Part shown: piece after piece, positions 1-8,464 of the stretch
Numbering within the stretch: position 1 is the stretch's first letter
How the letters are laid out: each line of letters opens with the position of its first letter
DNA from: Cyanothece sp. BG0011
Lineage (GTDB): Bacteria; Cyanobacteriota; Cyanobacteriia; Cyanobacteriales; Microcystaceae
NCBI RefSeq assembly: GCF_003013815.1
Contig: NZ_PRLH01000002.1
Span: 1-64,000 of the forward strand
Reading direction: 5' to 3'
DNA length: 64,000 nucleotides
The notes under the pieces: generated by a model
What the model was told of the DNA's origin: nothing
Seen by the model: the letters and a program-made list of their open reading frames with translations, nothing else
The model's database searches: none
Made by a program: the position numbers and the translations under genes

Positions 1-293
1 AACAGCAAGTGGGAACGGCGGGGGAAGATAGCTTTGTGGTGGGCAATGCCACCGAATCATTCTACGATTCCTATGGACAACAAGATTATCTCGAAATCTC
101 TGGGTTTGATGCTTCAATTGATAGGATTCAATTAAACGGAACTCAAGATGATTACGTTATCGGTGCATCTCCTTCGGGTAGTAATGATCAAGGCATCTTT
201 CTCAAGGTTGCTGGTATGCAAGACGAATTAGTCGCGATCGTTAAAGATAGTAATAATTTGGATTTGAACAGTAACAATTTTGTCTTTGCTTAA
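1..293 (+). CDS. RTX-like / calcium-binding repeat protein, C-terminal end (partial)
   Basis: The window opens inside this gene: the frame is open from base 3, and the GTG at position 9 is internal rather than a start. The visible 90 or so residues read like the terminal beta-rich region that follows Ca-binding nonapeptides in secreted cyanobacterial proteins. There is a 'GEDSFVVGNA' segment, then a YLEISGFD stretch of the kind seen in 'ITDF' RTX tails, and the end is VFA. No GGxGxDxLx nonapeptide is visible in the piece present. Assignment to the RTX/hemolysin-type class is inference from this tail only; the function is unknown. It converges on mraY. Confidence 0.55.
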   Translation, partial: QQVGTAGEDSFVVGNATESFYDSYGQQDYLEISGFDASIDRIQLNGTQDDYVIGASPSGSNDQGIFLKVAGMQDELVAIVKDSNNLDLNSNNFVFA

Positions 294-312
294 GATGGGG
301 TTGTTGTTATGA

Positions 313-350
313 AGGGGTTAGGTACTGGGTAGATATTTCCCCTAACCCCT
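313..350. terminator. Bidirectional terminator-like hairpin
   Basis: AGGGGTTAGG (313-322) pairs perfectly with CCTAACCCCT (341-350) around an 18-nt loop. It lies between two converging genes, so it could end both transcripts. There is no clear T-tract after the stem. Confidence 0.5.
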
Positions 351-355
351 CTCTA

Positions 356-1474
356 CTAATCAATTGGCAACGATGAAATAACAGCTAATATCGCCAACCC
401 TGCATTAATTAAGTAAAAAATTCCGACAATTTGGGTTTCACACCAACCGCTTAATTCTAAATGATGATGCAAGGGTGCCATTTTTAACAGTCTTTTGCCA
501 ACGCCGTCAGGACCTTTTGTGGCTTTATAGTAACCGACTTGAGCAATCACTGAGAGAGATTCCACAAAGAAAATCCCACTCACCACAAATAAGGCCCACA
601 GATTACCGCTTAAAATCCCAACCGCAGCTAAGGAACCCCCCAAGGCTAACGATCCGGTGTCCCCCATAAAGACATTGGCCGGGTTACGATTATGAAAGAC
701 AAATCCTAAACAACCCCCACTCATACAAGCACAAAATATTCCTAATGCTGGGGTGGTGGTAGCCACTAAAATTCCTAACCCCAGAAAGGCTAAAGCGGCG
801 GTTCCCCCGGCTAACCCGTCTACCCCATCGGTGAGGTTGGTGGCGTTACTTTCGGCCACGAGAACAAATCCGGCTAACCCCCAAAATAAAACCCCTAACG
901 GTAGAATTAAATTCCCCGGTAAGGCGACATCGGTAATGCTAGTGGGTTGAGTCAACGCCGTCCAAACACAAAAGGCAACCGCGATCGCAATTTGTAAGAT
1001 TAATTTCATCCGGGGAGTGAGTCCCTTATTGGATTTTTGCCTTAAAATTTGCCAGTCATCTACCCAGCCAATCATCATATAAGCTAAGGTAACCACAGAA
1101 ACAGCGATCGCCGCCGGGGCAAACTGTGACCCAATTAAAGCAATCATCACCACCACAGGGACAAAAAAAATTCCCCCCATGGTTGGGGTTCCTGCTTTGC
1201 TGAGATGGCTTTGGGGTCCGTCTTCTTGGATAATTTGACCAGCTTTTAACCGTCGCAAAAAAGGAACCACTGCTAATCCTATCAAGCCACTGATTACAGC
1301 AGAAACGCCTAAAGGAAGCAATAATATTTTACTAAAAGTGACTAATTCACCCAATAATTGAGCAAAACCCAAAGTAAGAAGTAATAATAACCCAGTTAGT
1401 AACCCTAACAAGTTGTTTCCTGAGGGTTTTTTTAGGGAAATTTCAGGAGAAACCTTTGCATCCACCACAGCCAT
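356..1474 (-). CDS. mraY: Phospho-N-acetylmuramoyl-pentapeptide transferase MraY
   Basis: This membrane enzyme transfers phospho-MurNAc-pentapeptide from UDP to undecaprenyl phosphate, giving lipid I for peptidoglycan. The 372-residue length and about ten hydrophobic segments fit the family. Diagnostic motifs are visible: the DDW near residue 138, NATNLTDGVDGLAGG near 210 (catalytic aspartates), GDTGSLALGG near 270 and the loop LHHHLE near 340. The cytosolic N-terminal tail (about 20 residues) precedes the first helix. In cyanobacteria mraY often stands outside a dcw cluster, and no other murein gene is next to it here. Confidence 0.96.
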   Translation of the reverse strand: MAVVDAKVSPEISLKKPSGNNLLGLLTGLLLLLTLGFAQLLGELVTFSKILLLPLGVSAVISGLIGLAVVPFLRRLKAGQIIQEDGPQSHLSKAGTPTMGGIFFVPVVVMIALIGSQFAPAAIAVSVVTLAYMMIGWVDDWQILRQKSNKGLTPRMKLILQIAIAVAFCVWTALTQPTSITDVALPGNLILPLGVLFWGLAGFVLVAESNATNLTDGVDGLAGGTAALAFLGLGILVATTTPALGIFCACMSGGCLGFVFHNRNPANVFMGDTGSLALGGSLAAVGILSGNLWALFVVSGIFFVESLSVIAQVGYYKATKGPDGVGKRLLKMAPLHHHLELSGWCETQIVGIFYLINAGLAILAVISSLPID

Positions 1475-1560
1475 TAAAGTACCATTACAAGCTTAACATC
1501 AACTATATGGGATGAAAGGGGAATGATGATATTTGTTCCCCTCTCGTCCTTGTTTAAGAC

Positions 1561-1803
1561 CTAATCTTCGTCGTCTATACTGATATCGTCATCATCGTCA
1601 TAGTTGTCATCTACGTCAATTAATTCAGAGATTTCTGCGTCTTCTTCTAGAGAGGGTTTCGTTTCTTCTTGTTCACGATAAATTAAGCGATTGGTGGCTT
1701 CTAACCAATTAATAATAGAAGAATCTCGCTTAACGGGAATGACCGCAGCCGGTTCGTACCGAGGTTCTTGGGAAATAGCTGGAGATAATTCGTCTTTAGA
1801 CAT
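1561..1803 (-). CDS. DUF3134 family protein (cyanobacterial, unknown function)
   Basis: This is an 80-residue acidic protein. A conserved central stretch around residues 20-45 (SIINWLEATNRLIYREQEE) matches what I know of the cyanobacterial DUF3134 family. It is followed by a tail made almost only of Asp, Glu and Ile (residues 55-80). It lies 86 bp upstream of mraY on the same strand and could be co-transcribed with it. No enzymatic motif, signal peptide or membrane helix is visible. The family is known only as conserved in cyanobacteria. Confidence 0.7.
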   Translation of the reverse strand: MSKDELSPAISQEPRYEPAAVIPVKRDSSIINWLEATNRLIYREQEETKPSLEEDAEISELIDVDDNYDDDDDISIDDED

Positions 1804-2100
1804 AGAATTTAGAGTTAACAGGTTTCGTTACTATCCTATAATAACTTACCTTATAACATAGCCTATGGTTATTTTTCTCTTGTTTTCCCTCAAAGCAATC
1901 CTATAAATTAGCAGAATTTGACAATTTTTAAATAGTTAAACTGATCTTTTTGATAATTAAACTATTAATAATTGACTCCCTTTCAAAGGATGAAACTACT
2001 TAGTATCTTGTTTATCAAATAATTCTATTATAGAATAAAATATGACAAAAGTAAACTATCTAACCCTTAAGACAAAACTGTAGGAATCATTGATTAAATA

Positions 2101-2730
2101 ATGCTATATCTCAAAGATGTTATGTATCATCCCCCTGCCACCGTTGACCCTATTTTGAAGGCGACTAATTTAGAATTAGGGTCTCAAGAATTAGGTCTAG
2201 TGGTCGGTCCAAGTGGTTCGGGAAAAACAACGTTATTAGAAATTTTAGCCGGGTTAGCTCAACAAACCAAAGGACGCATTTTTTGGCGAGACCAAGAATT
2301 AACTTTTTTAGAATTGCAACAACTTTGTGGTTTAGTTTTCCAGTTCCCTGAACGGCATTTTTGTGGCAGTAATATCCTAGAAGAATTGCGGTTAGGTCAT
2401 CCAGAAATTACAACGGAAAATATTAGAAATGCCTTGGCGGAAGTGGGGTTACAAGATATTCCCCTTAATACTTCTCCCCATAGACTGAGTGGTGGACAAC
2501 AAAGACGTTTAGCTTTAGCGGTTCAATTAATTCGTCAACCTAATTTATTATTATTAGATGAACCTACCGCCGGCTTAGATTGGTCAATGCGACTGCAATT
2601 AGCTAAACTTTTATCTAAATTAAAACAACATTGGACATTATTAATTGTTTCCCATGACCCTGATGAATTATTATCAATTGCTGATCGTTGTTGGCAAATC
2701 AATAAAGGAGAATTAGCTTCAGTTAATTAA
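2101..2730 (+). CDS. ABC transporter ATPase, energy-coupling factor (EcfA-like) type
   Basis: A single 209-residue nucleotide-binding domain. Visible motifs are Walker A GPSGSGKTT (near residue 36), a Q-loop VFQFPERHF of the kind typical of EcfA/CbiO ATPases (near 78), signature LSGGQQRR (near 127), Walker B LLLLDEPTAGLD (near 148) and the H-loop SHD (near 182). The short length without a C-terminal extension resembles the ECF ATPases of cyanobacteria and plastids. No permease or substrate-binding gene is adjacent, so the substrate cannot be told. It converges on the ImmA gene with a 13-bp gap. Confidence 0.85.
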   Translation: MLYLKDVMYHPPATVDPILKATNLELGSQELGLVVGPSGSGKTTLLEILAGLAQQTKGRIFWRDQELTFLELQQLCGLVFQFPERHFCGSNILEELRLGHPEITTENIRNALAEVGLQDIPLNTSPHRLSGGQQRRLALAVQLIRQPNLLLLDEPTAGLDWSMRLQLAKLLSKLKQHWTLLIVSHDPDELLSIADRCWQINKGELASVN

Positions 2731-2743
2731 ATATTTTAAGGAA

Positions 2744-3364
2744 CTATTTTCTAACCTCAATTTGACGAGAATTTTCTTTTAATTCAATCCATCCTAAGTC
2801 TTTTAAGCGATGGACTAAATTAGAAATCGTTACCCCTAATTCTTCAGCCATACCATACAGTTCTCGCCATTGTTTTAAATCACGATTCTGACCCATTTCT
2901 TGTAACTTAAAGCGAGGCATTAATAGGCAACTGGCGAAATATTGTGCCTGCCATTCAATGCCACTTAAGTTAACTTCGTTACGACATAATAAAGGCTCAA
3001 CTTTAATCATTTTTGTGTCTTGTTTTAAACAGTTTTCAACCCTATTTTTGTCAATATGTAATACCCAATGTCCGATTTCATGGGCGATGGTAGATTCTCC
3101 AAACCCTCCCCTTAATTCGGGAATTAATTCATTAATTTCAATTAACTTTTCTAAGGGTAAAATTCTGGCAGCAATGACTCCTTTTTCATCATTAGGAATA
3201 CTATCCCAAACCACGTCTAACCCCAAAAATTCAGCCACTCGACTAGCATCTAGGGGAAATTTTAACTTGTAGGTGGGTGTCTTTTCTATCTCCTGTAAAA
3301 TTTTGATGGTTTCTGTCTCAATTCTTTTTTTAGGAATGAAACGAAATGGCTTAAATATCTGCAT
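2744..3364 (-). CDS. ImmA/IrrE-family metallopeptidase
   Basis: A 206-residue protein with the zinc-protease motif HEIGHW (near residue 90) and a downstream Gln/Glu-containing helix (EWQAQYFASCLLMP, near 135), the order seen in ImmA/IrrE peptidases. The C-terminal third looks like a small winged-helix segment. It follows the XRE regulator gene by 3 bp, and its Shine-Dalgarno (GGGGAGGGG) overlaps the end of that gene, so the two are one operon. In known ImmA/ImmR pairs the peptidase cleaves the XRE repressor to switch on target genes. That role here is inference. Confidence 0.88.
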   Translation of the reverse strand: MQIFKPFRFIPKKRIETETIKILQEIEKTPTYKLKFPLDASRVAEFLGLDVVWDSIPNDEKGVIAARILPLEKLIEINELIPELRGGFGESTIAHEIGHWVLHIDKNRVENCLKQDTKMIKVEPLLCRNEVNLSGIEWQAQYFASCLLMPRFKLQEMGQNRDLKQWRELYGMAEELGVTISNLVHRLKDLGWIELKENSRQIEVRK

Positions 3365-3367
3365 GGT

Positions 3368-3715
3368 TTACCCCTCCCCATCTTCTTGTATCGCTTGATT
3401 AAATATTTTTTCTGCAAATTTGGGATTTTCTTTCATTCTTCTGAACAAAGTGGGCATACTTTTATAGTGTTCCCGCAAAAAGTCCTCATTGTCTTCGGGA
3501 AGTTTCCCTGCTAAAAAAATTAACTCGTCTGCGTCTAAGTCTAGATAACCTGCTAAATCTCTAATAATGTCCTCTTTTGGGGAATATTTAGCCCTATCAT
3601 TCTCTAACTTGGATAAGTAAGTAAAATCTATTTCTAGCTTCTGGGCTAACTCTCTTTGACTATATCCCTTCTTTTTGCGCCTTTGACGTATCACTTGACC
3701 AAAACTTTGACTCAC
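3368..3715 (-). CDS. XRE-family transcriptional regulator paired with ImmA-like peptidase
   Basis: A 115-residue protein with an N-terminal Cro/CI-type helix-turn-helix (residues 6-60: VIRQRRKKKGYSQRELAQKL, then TYLSKLEND). The start is GTG at 3715, supported by AGGAGA seven bases upstream. A short helical tail (residues 65-115) probably dimerises or is the protease-sensitive region. It is divergent from the coiled-coil operon and shares with it a 175-bp intergenic region that carries two identical 16-bp repeats. It is the likely repressor of itself and of that operon (inference). Confidence 0.9.
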   Translation of the reverse strand: MSQSFGQVIRQRRKKKGYSQRELAQKLEIDFTYLSKLENDRAKYSPKEDIIRDLAGYLDLDADELIFLAGKLPEDNEDFLREHYKSMPTLFRRMKENPKFAEKIFNQAIQEDGEG

Positions 3716-3749
3716 GGTTTCTCCTGGGTAACTTTTTTCTCAATCACAC

Positions 3750-3802
3750 TTGACTAAAAAATCAATATTAGTTTACCATAACAGTGTTGACTAAAAAATC
3801 AA
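3750..3802. promoter_or_regulatory. Twin operator-like repeats between XRE regulator and coiled-coil operon
   Basis: TTGACTAAAAAATCAA occurs twice without a mismatch, at 3750-3765 and 3787-3802, with a start-to-start distance of 37 bp (about 3.5 turns). Each copy is a partial palindrome (TTGA...TCAA). The position between divergent promoters suggests binding sites for the adjacent XRE protein. Confidence 0.6.
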
Positions 3803-3890
3803 CTTATCGGAGAATTCTAGAAAGTCAAAGGAAACCTTATCAGAAAGGTTACCCAATTTTTGAGTATTTAACACCAGGAAAATTACAATT

Positions 3891-4868
3891 ATGGCACAAG
3901 AAACCTTAACAGGGACTAAAGAACAAATTTTGTCTAATTTTACGCAATTCTTAGGCAAATATCATCAACAAGAATCCAGTGTTATCACCAAAGAAGAAGA
4001 ATTAGAAAAAGAAAAAAACAAGCAATTATTAGAGAAAGCTGGCGAATATACCGTTAATAATATTGTTAACAGTATGGCCTCTCTACAATTAGATTTTGGA
4101 CAAATTATTCAAGATTTATCCCAAAATTTAACAACAGAATCCACTAAATTAGATGAACTCAAAAAAGCCATTACCGTTAAACAAGAACAACTCGAAAAAC
4201 TTCGTCAAGTCAGGTTAGTTGCGGATGCCCTTTATATTTTAAGACAGGAATATCAAGAGAAATCGAGACGATTGCAAGAACAGAGTAATCAACAGAAAGA
4301 AAGCTTAGAAAAAGAACAAGAAAAAACAAGACATACCTGGGAAAAAGAAGCCGAAGAATTTGCCGCAAGAATAGAAGAAGAAACCGAATTAATTAATAAG
4401 CAACGGCAACAAGAAGCAGCCAATTATCAATACGAAATCCAAAAATCTCGGAAAATAGAACAGGATGAATATGAAGAGAAAAAACGTCAGCAAGAAAGGG
4501 AGTTACAATTACTCAATTTAGCTGAAGAGAAAGATTGGCAAGAAAGAGAAAATAGATTAGCCCAAAACGCAGAAGAATTTGCCGCCAATCAGCAAAAAAT
4601 AGAGGAATTAGAGGCAAAAATCAAAGAAGAGTATAATAAAGCAAAAGGAGAAGCTATTAAAGCTGCTGATAGAGAAGCCCAAGTTAAAATTGATTTACTT
4701 GAAAAAGAATGGGAATTAAATAAACAGGGCTATGAATTTAAGATCCAAGCTTTAGAAACAAAAATCACCCAAAATAACGAACAAATTTCAGAATTAAATA
4801 CCCAACTACAAAATACAACTAATCAGGCGCAAAACTTAGCTTTAAGAGCATTTCAAGGCAATAACTAA
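3891..4868 (+). CDS. Coiled-coil protein A of a tandem pair (unknown function)
   Basis: A 325-residue protein, almost wholly helical and rich in Glu, Lys and Gln. Residues 1-30 hold a short segment (KEQILSNFTQFL) and residues 50-100 a less charged helical part (NNIVNSMASLQLDFGQIIQD). From about 115 to 315 there is one long coiled coil. There is no signal peptide, membrane helix or enzyme motif. It ends LALRAFQGNN, very like the LAVKAIEG near the end of the next gene, and the order of segments is shared, so the two are probably diverged paralogues. It lies 33 bp upstream of protein B in one operon. A filament or scaffold role is inference; I do not recognise the family. Confidence 0.8.
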   Translation: MAQETLTGTKEQILSNFTQFLGKYHQQESSVITKEEELEKEKNKQLLEKAGEYTVNNIVNSMASLQLDFGQIIQDLSQNLTTESTKLDELKKAITVKQEQLEKLRQVRLVADALYILRQEYQEKSRRLQEQSNQQKESLEKEQEKTRHTWEKEAEEFAARIEEETELINKQRQQEAANYQYEIQKSRKIEQDEYEEKKRQQERELQLLNLAEEKDWQERENRLAQNAEEFAANQQKIEELEAKIKEEYNKAKGEAIKAADREAQVKIDLLEKEWELNKQGYEFKIQALETKITQNNEQISELNTQLQNTTNQAQNLALRAFQGNN

Positions 4869-4901
4869 ACCAGCACAATCATTAAATAAAGAGGTCTCAA
4901 C

Positions 4902-5999
4902 ATGGCACAAAAAATCAATTCTAAAAACACAAAAGCCCAAATTTTAGAAGCTTACGAAGAACTAATACAAGAAAAATCAGCATTAGAAAGTCAAGTCAAA
5001 CAACTAACAAAAACATCACCAGCAACTCCAACAGTTTTACCCAACCATCAATCGTCTAATTCTCCCAAGAAAAAAGTCATGACAACAGTAACCTCAGTCT
5101 CGGATAATAATATTACTTTGACCATTCAAAGTTTAGAAAAAGTTCAAAATAATTTTGGTAGTGCAGTAAGCCATTTATCAGAACAATTAATCGCTGAAGC
5201 TTCTCTGTTAGCAGAACTTAATAAAATTGCCACAGAAGAGTTAGCAGAATTAGAAGAATTACATAATATTGAAACCATTGAAGACGAAACCTTATCTAAC
5301 TTAATTGAAGAGTACGAAACCACTGCCAAAACCAATGAAGAAGAACTCAATAAACAACAAGAAAACTTAGCTAAAGAATTCGAGGAATTACAAAAAAATT
5401 GGCACAAAGAAAAACAAAATCATAATCGAGAAGTTCGAGAAAGAGAACAAGAATATTTGACTAATAAGAAACGAGATGAGGAAGAATATATTTATAATTT
5501 AGAATTAGAAAGACAACTAGATGAAGAACAATATCAAGCAGAAAAACAAGCTTTATATCAAGAATTAAAAGAGGCTAGAGAAACCCAAGAAAAACAATGG
5601 CAAGAAAGGGAAAAAAGTATTAGTCAACAAGAAAAAGAACAAGAAGAAACTAAAGCTAAACTTGAACAATTACAAGAAGAATTAGAACAGAAAATTAAAC
5701 AAGCTAAAGAAGAAGGAAAAGGTATTGGAACCTATCAAGCTAAAATTAAATCTGATTTACGTAGTAAAGAAATTGAAGGAGAAAAGCATAATTATCAACT
5801 AAGAATTGCTGCTTTAGAAGAAACGATAAATAATCAAGACATTCGTCAGCAAAAACTCTCTCAACAGTTAGAAGCATCCCTCAAACAGGTTCAAGATTTA
5901 GCGGTTAAAGCCATTGAAGGAACCTCAAATCGAAATTCCTTTGAAGCGATGAAAGAAATTGCCATCGAACAAGCAAAAAATCAACAAAAGAGTAAATAA
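4902..5999 (+). CDS. Coiled-coil protein B of a tandem pair (unknown function)
   Basis: 365 residues. There is an N-terminal KAQILEAYEELIQEKSALES helix (9-30, resembling the start of protein A), then a Ser/Thr/Pro-rich linker (about 38-70). A helical domain follows (about 75-130: NNITLTIQSLEKVQNNFG), then a coiled coil from 130 to 340 and a basic tail with KEIAIEQAKNQQKSK. RBS GAGG lies 9 bases upstream of the ATG. The linker and tail distinguish it from protein A. No catalytic motif is visible. It is probably co-expressed with A and likely forms hetero-oligomers with it (inference). Confidence 0.8.
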   Translation: MAQKINSKNTKAQILEAYEELIQEKSALESQVKQLTKTSPATPTVLPNHQSSNSPKKKVMTTVTSVSDNNITLTIQSLEKVQNNFGSAVSHLSEQLIAEASLLAELNKIATEELAELEELHNIETIEDETLSNLIEEYETTAKTNEEELNKQQENLAKEFEELQKNWHKEKQNHNREVREREQEYLTNKKRDEEEYIYNLELERQLDEEQYQAEKQALYQELKEARETQEKQWQEREKSISQQEKEQEETKAKLEQLQEELEQKIKQAKEEGKGIGTYQAKIKSDLRSKEIEGEKHNYQLRIAALEETINNQDIRQQKLSQQLEASLKQVQDLAVKAIEGTSNRNSFEAMKEIAIEQAKNQQKSK

Positions 6000-6005
6000 A
6001 AAGAC

Positions 6006-6050
6006 AGTTATCAGTGAATAGTGACCAGTTACTACTATTCATTGATAACT
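6006..6050. terminator. Long hairpin between converging genes (dispersed repeat type)
   Basis: A 17-bp stem, 6006-6022 with 6034-6050, is interrupted only by one G/T pair. It lies between the end of coiled-coil gene B and the end of the pentapeptide gene. The core TATCAGTGA..AGTGACCAGT recurs near 30590, so it is also a dispersed repeat. Confidence 0.6.
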
Positions 6051-6065
6051 CAACTCTTTTATTAA

Positions 6066-6953
6066 TTAAACAGCGAAACCTGGTTGTAACTGTTCAAAAG
6101 AACCGACATAATTAGGGGTGTCTTTAAAGGGTGATTGTGGTGAAGTGGGTTTAATGGTTTGGGGTGTTAAGTGAGTTCCGATAACCTTAGTTTCGCTAAA
6201 TTTGGCGTTAGTAAAATCAGCATCTTCAATAATAGCATTGGTTAAATCAGCCCCTTCTAAATCAGCCCCTCTTAAATTAGCCCCTTGAAGATTAGCCCCT
6301 CGTAAATTGGTATAATTTAGCTTAGCTCCTTTAAAATTAGCCCCTTGTAATTTAGCCCCTTGAAGATTACTATGGGTAAGTCGGCATTTTTCAAAATTGA
6401 TTTCTTCTAAATCGGCGTAACTTAAATCAACATCCTTGATAAAGGTATGACTTAAATTAGCCCCAAAAAAGGAAGTTTCTTGTAAATTAGCACAACTTAA
6501 ACGGGCTTGTGAAAGATTAGCCCAATTAAAATTGACTCCTGTTAAATTAGCTTCTCTGAGGTTAATGTTCTGAAGATTAGCCCCGCAACAATTCGCGTCA
6601 GATAAATCAGCTGCCCGTAAATTACTATGGGATAAATTCGCCCCACTTAACTTGGCTTTGACTAAAATAGATTTGACCATGAAAGCCCCTGTTAAATTGG
6701 CTTTGGTTAAATCCGTTTCAATCAGTTGAGATTGACTCATTTTCGCATAGGACAAATCTGCCCAGTTTAAACTGACTTGACTTAAATTCGATTTCGTTAA
6801 AAATCCGCGACTCAGGTTAATCCCCATTAAATTTGAGCGAGTTAAATCCACAGAAATTAACATAACTCCTGATAAATCAACTCCCCTGAGATCCAGTTCT
6901 CGAAATTGTCGATGACCTTGTTCATATTGTCGCAGTAGGTGACTAATATTCAT
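6066..6953 (-). CDS. Pentapeptide-repeat protein
   Basis: About 295 residues, nearly all of them tandem A(D/N)LxX pentapeptides from residue 15 to about 255, predicted to form a right-handed quadrilateral beta helix. ATG 6953 (MNISHLLRQYEQG) is preferred because the N-terminal helix before the repeats is a common cap; a TTG at 6974 would add seven residues. The final 40 residues are Pro/Thr-rich and not repetitive. There is no signal peptide or second domain. Proteins of this class are abundant in cyanobacteria and mostly of unknown role. Confidence 0.88.
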   Translation of the reverse strand: MNISHLLRQYEQGHRQFRELDLRGVDLSGVMLISVDLTRSNLMGINLSRGFLTKSNLSQVSLNWADLSYAKMSQSQLIETDLTKANLTGAFMVKSILVKAKLSGANLSHSNLRAADLSDANCCGANLQNINLREANLTGVNFNWANLSQARLSCANLQETSFFGANLSHTFIKDVDLSYADLEEINFEKCRLTHSNLQGAKLQGANFKGAKLNYTNLRGANLQGANLRGADLEGADLTNAIIEDADFTNAKFSETKVIGTHLTPQTIKPTSPQSPFKDTPNYVGSFEQLQPGFAV

Positions 6954-7364
6954 AGTAGGATTAGACACACTCAAAGATGGTAGCTAAAGTAAGTTGCAGT
7001 AAACTCAATTATTTTCTAGTTCATATCAACTAGCTCGTATCTCAATCAGAGATTAACTAATCTACTGCTATCAATTATTCTGGTATAACAGAATAAAAGT
7101 GTTCATGTATTTTATTTTACTCCCAAGAAAACGGGATTAGTGCCATCAATTCCAATTTGTTAAAAAACTTATTTGTTATTTAATTTTACTCACATTATTT
7201 TGTAAAGTATTTTATCTCATCCTCCGTATTAATATCTAAGTTTTAAATAATGTCTATTTTATTACTGAAACATTACTAAAATTTTTTCCCTGTTCTCACT
7301 GTTGGCAGAGGTATTTTCCCTGAGACTCTCTCATCATTAAATGATCATCTTGGGTGAAAATAAT
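6954..7364. other. Intergenic region, 411 bp
   Basis: AT-rich region upstream of the pentapeptide gene and downstream of the HTH gene. I see no ORF of note, RNA gene or strong hairpin. It probably holds the promoter of the pentapeptide gene. Confidence 0.5.
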
Positions 7365-8267
7365 TTAATCTGAACTAGGGACCAGGGAATAAATTTGACC
7401 ATCCATAAGAATGCGAGTAATTCCTTTCGCTTGTAAATAGTCACAAGTTTTGTAAAGAAGACGGCCATCAGGAACCTTAATCACTCGCTGGGAACGATTA
7501 GAGAAACGACGGGCGACCCGATGATTATCAAAAATCGGTAACGTTTTTTGTTGTACCTCATCCACAGGAATTTGACCGAGATGGGCGAATTCTTTCAACG
7601 GTTTAGCAATTAATTCGGCCGAGCGATCGATAACCAGATAACAAGTTTTGGGGAAAGTTGCGGCCGATAAAGGAAGAACTTGGACATCGTCAGGTGTGGA
7701 TAAAGAGTCGTTGTAGTCTTGTTCTTCGTCTCCCTCATCCTCATCCTCTTCATCGTCCCAGTCGTCGTCACTGTCTTCTAACTCTTCTCCTAACATTTCT
7801 CCGACGGTCACCACATTGAGGTCTTCTAAATCCTCTGTGTCCTCATCTTCCTCTTGAGAAACCAAGATCGGCGCTTCTTTTTTAACCACTGGTTTCGGTT
7901 TTGAGGAGGGTTCTGGGGATGGAGTTTGAGCAGGAGAATCAGACTTTGTTGTTTGCTCGGTGATAGCCTCTGAAACCGAAGCCGGTTCTTGTGAAGGAAC
8001 TTCTTCACTAACTTTAAGAATCGGTTTTGCTTGCTTGGGGGTCGATTCTTCTTCGGCAGTCCCTTGAGTTTTATTGGTTCTAGCTAGACGTTTTTGTTGA
8101 ATTAAATCTTCATACTCCACATCCGAGAGCGTATTTTTCAAAAAACGACTAATGGTAGAACTACTGACCCCGTAACGGTCAGCTAAGGTAGATGTAGTTT
8201 CTGGGGTTTGACGATAAAGATTAAGAATTTCTTGTTTGTCGTCGTCGGTTAATTTCTTGGGACTCAT
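7365..8267 (-). CDS. HTH protein with acidic linker and conserved C-terminal domain
   Basis: 300 residues in three parts. Residues 1-60 form a transposase-type helix-turn-helix (KQEILNLYRQTPETTSTLAD, then GVSSSTISRFLK). Residues 65-195 are a low-complexity linker rich in Pro, Ser, Glu and Asp, with an acidic block near 150-185. Residues 205-300 form a compact domain starting TFPKTCYLVIDRSAEL. No transposase catalytic triad is present, so a DNA-binding chromosomal protein is likelier than a mobile-element enzyme. It is divergent from carA, with a 197-bp gap. The role is unknown. Confidence 0.75.
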   Translation of the reverse strand: MSPKKLTDDDKQEILNLYRQTPETTSTLADRYGVSSSTISRFLKNTLSDVEYEDLIQQKRLARTNKTQGTAEEESTPKQAKPILKVSEEVPSQEPASVSEAITEQTTKSDSPAQTPSPEPSSKPKPVVKKEAPILVSQEEDEDTEDLEDLNVVTVGEMLGEELEDSDDDWDDEEDEDEGDEEQDYNDSLSTPDDVQVLPLSAATFPKTCYLVIDRSAELIAKPLKEFAHLGQIPVDEVQQKTLPIFDNHRVARRFSNRSQRVIKVPDGRLLYKTCDYLQAKGITRILMDGQIYSLVPSSD

Positions 8268-8464
8268 GGGATTATACCTACCTTTTTGGCAGTTCGACTC
8301 TACCTTAACACCTCAGAAGCATCTGTTAAAATTATCCCCAGTAACCTAGGGTTAAACTGATTCTCAACAGGTGGCTAGGATATCAGGATTTAATGGATTG
8401 CCTGATCTAGTGTATCGTTAACCGCTAGGTTTCATCCCTTCTTAGTATCAAAAACTTAACGATT

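Noticed and set aside
5144-5407. Minus-strand frame within coiled-coil gene B
   Set aside because: Ser/Leu-rich antisense of Glu/Leu codons; no start support.
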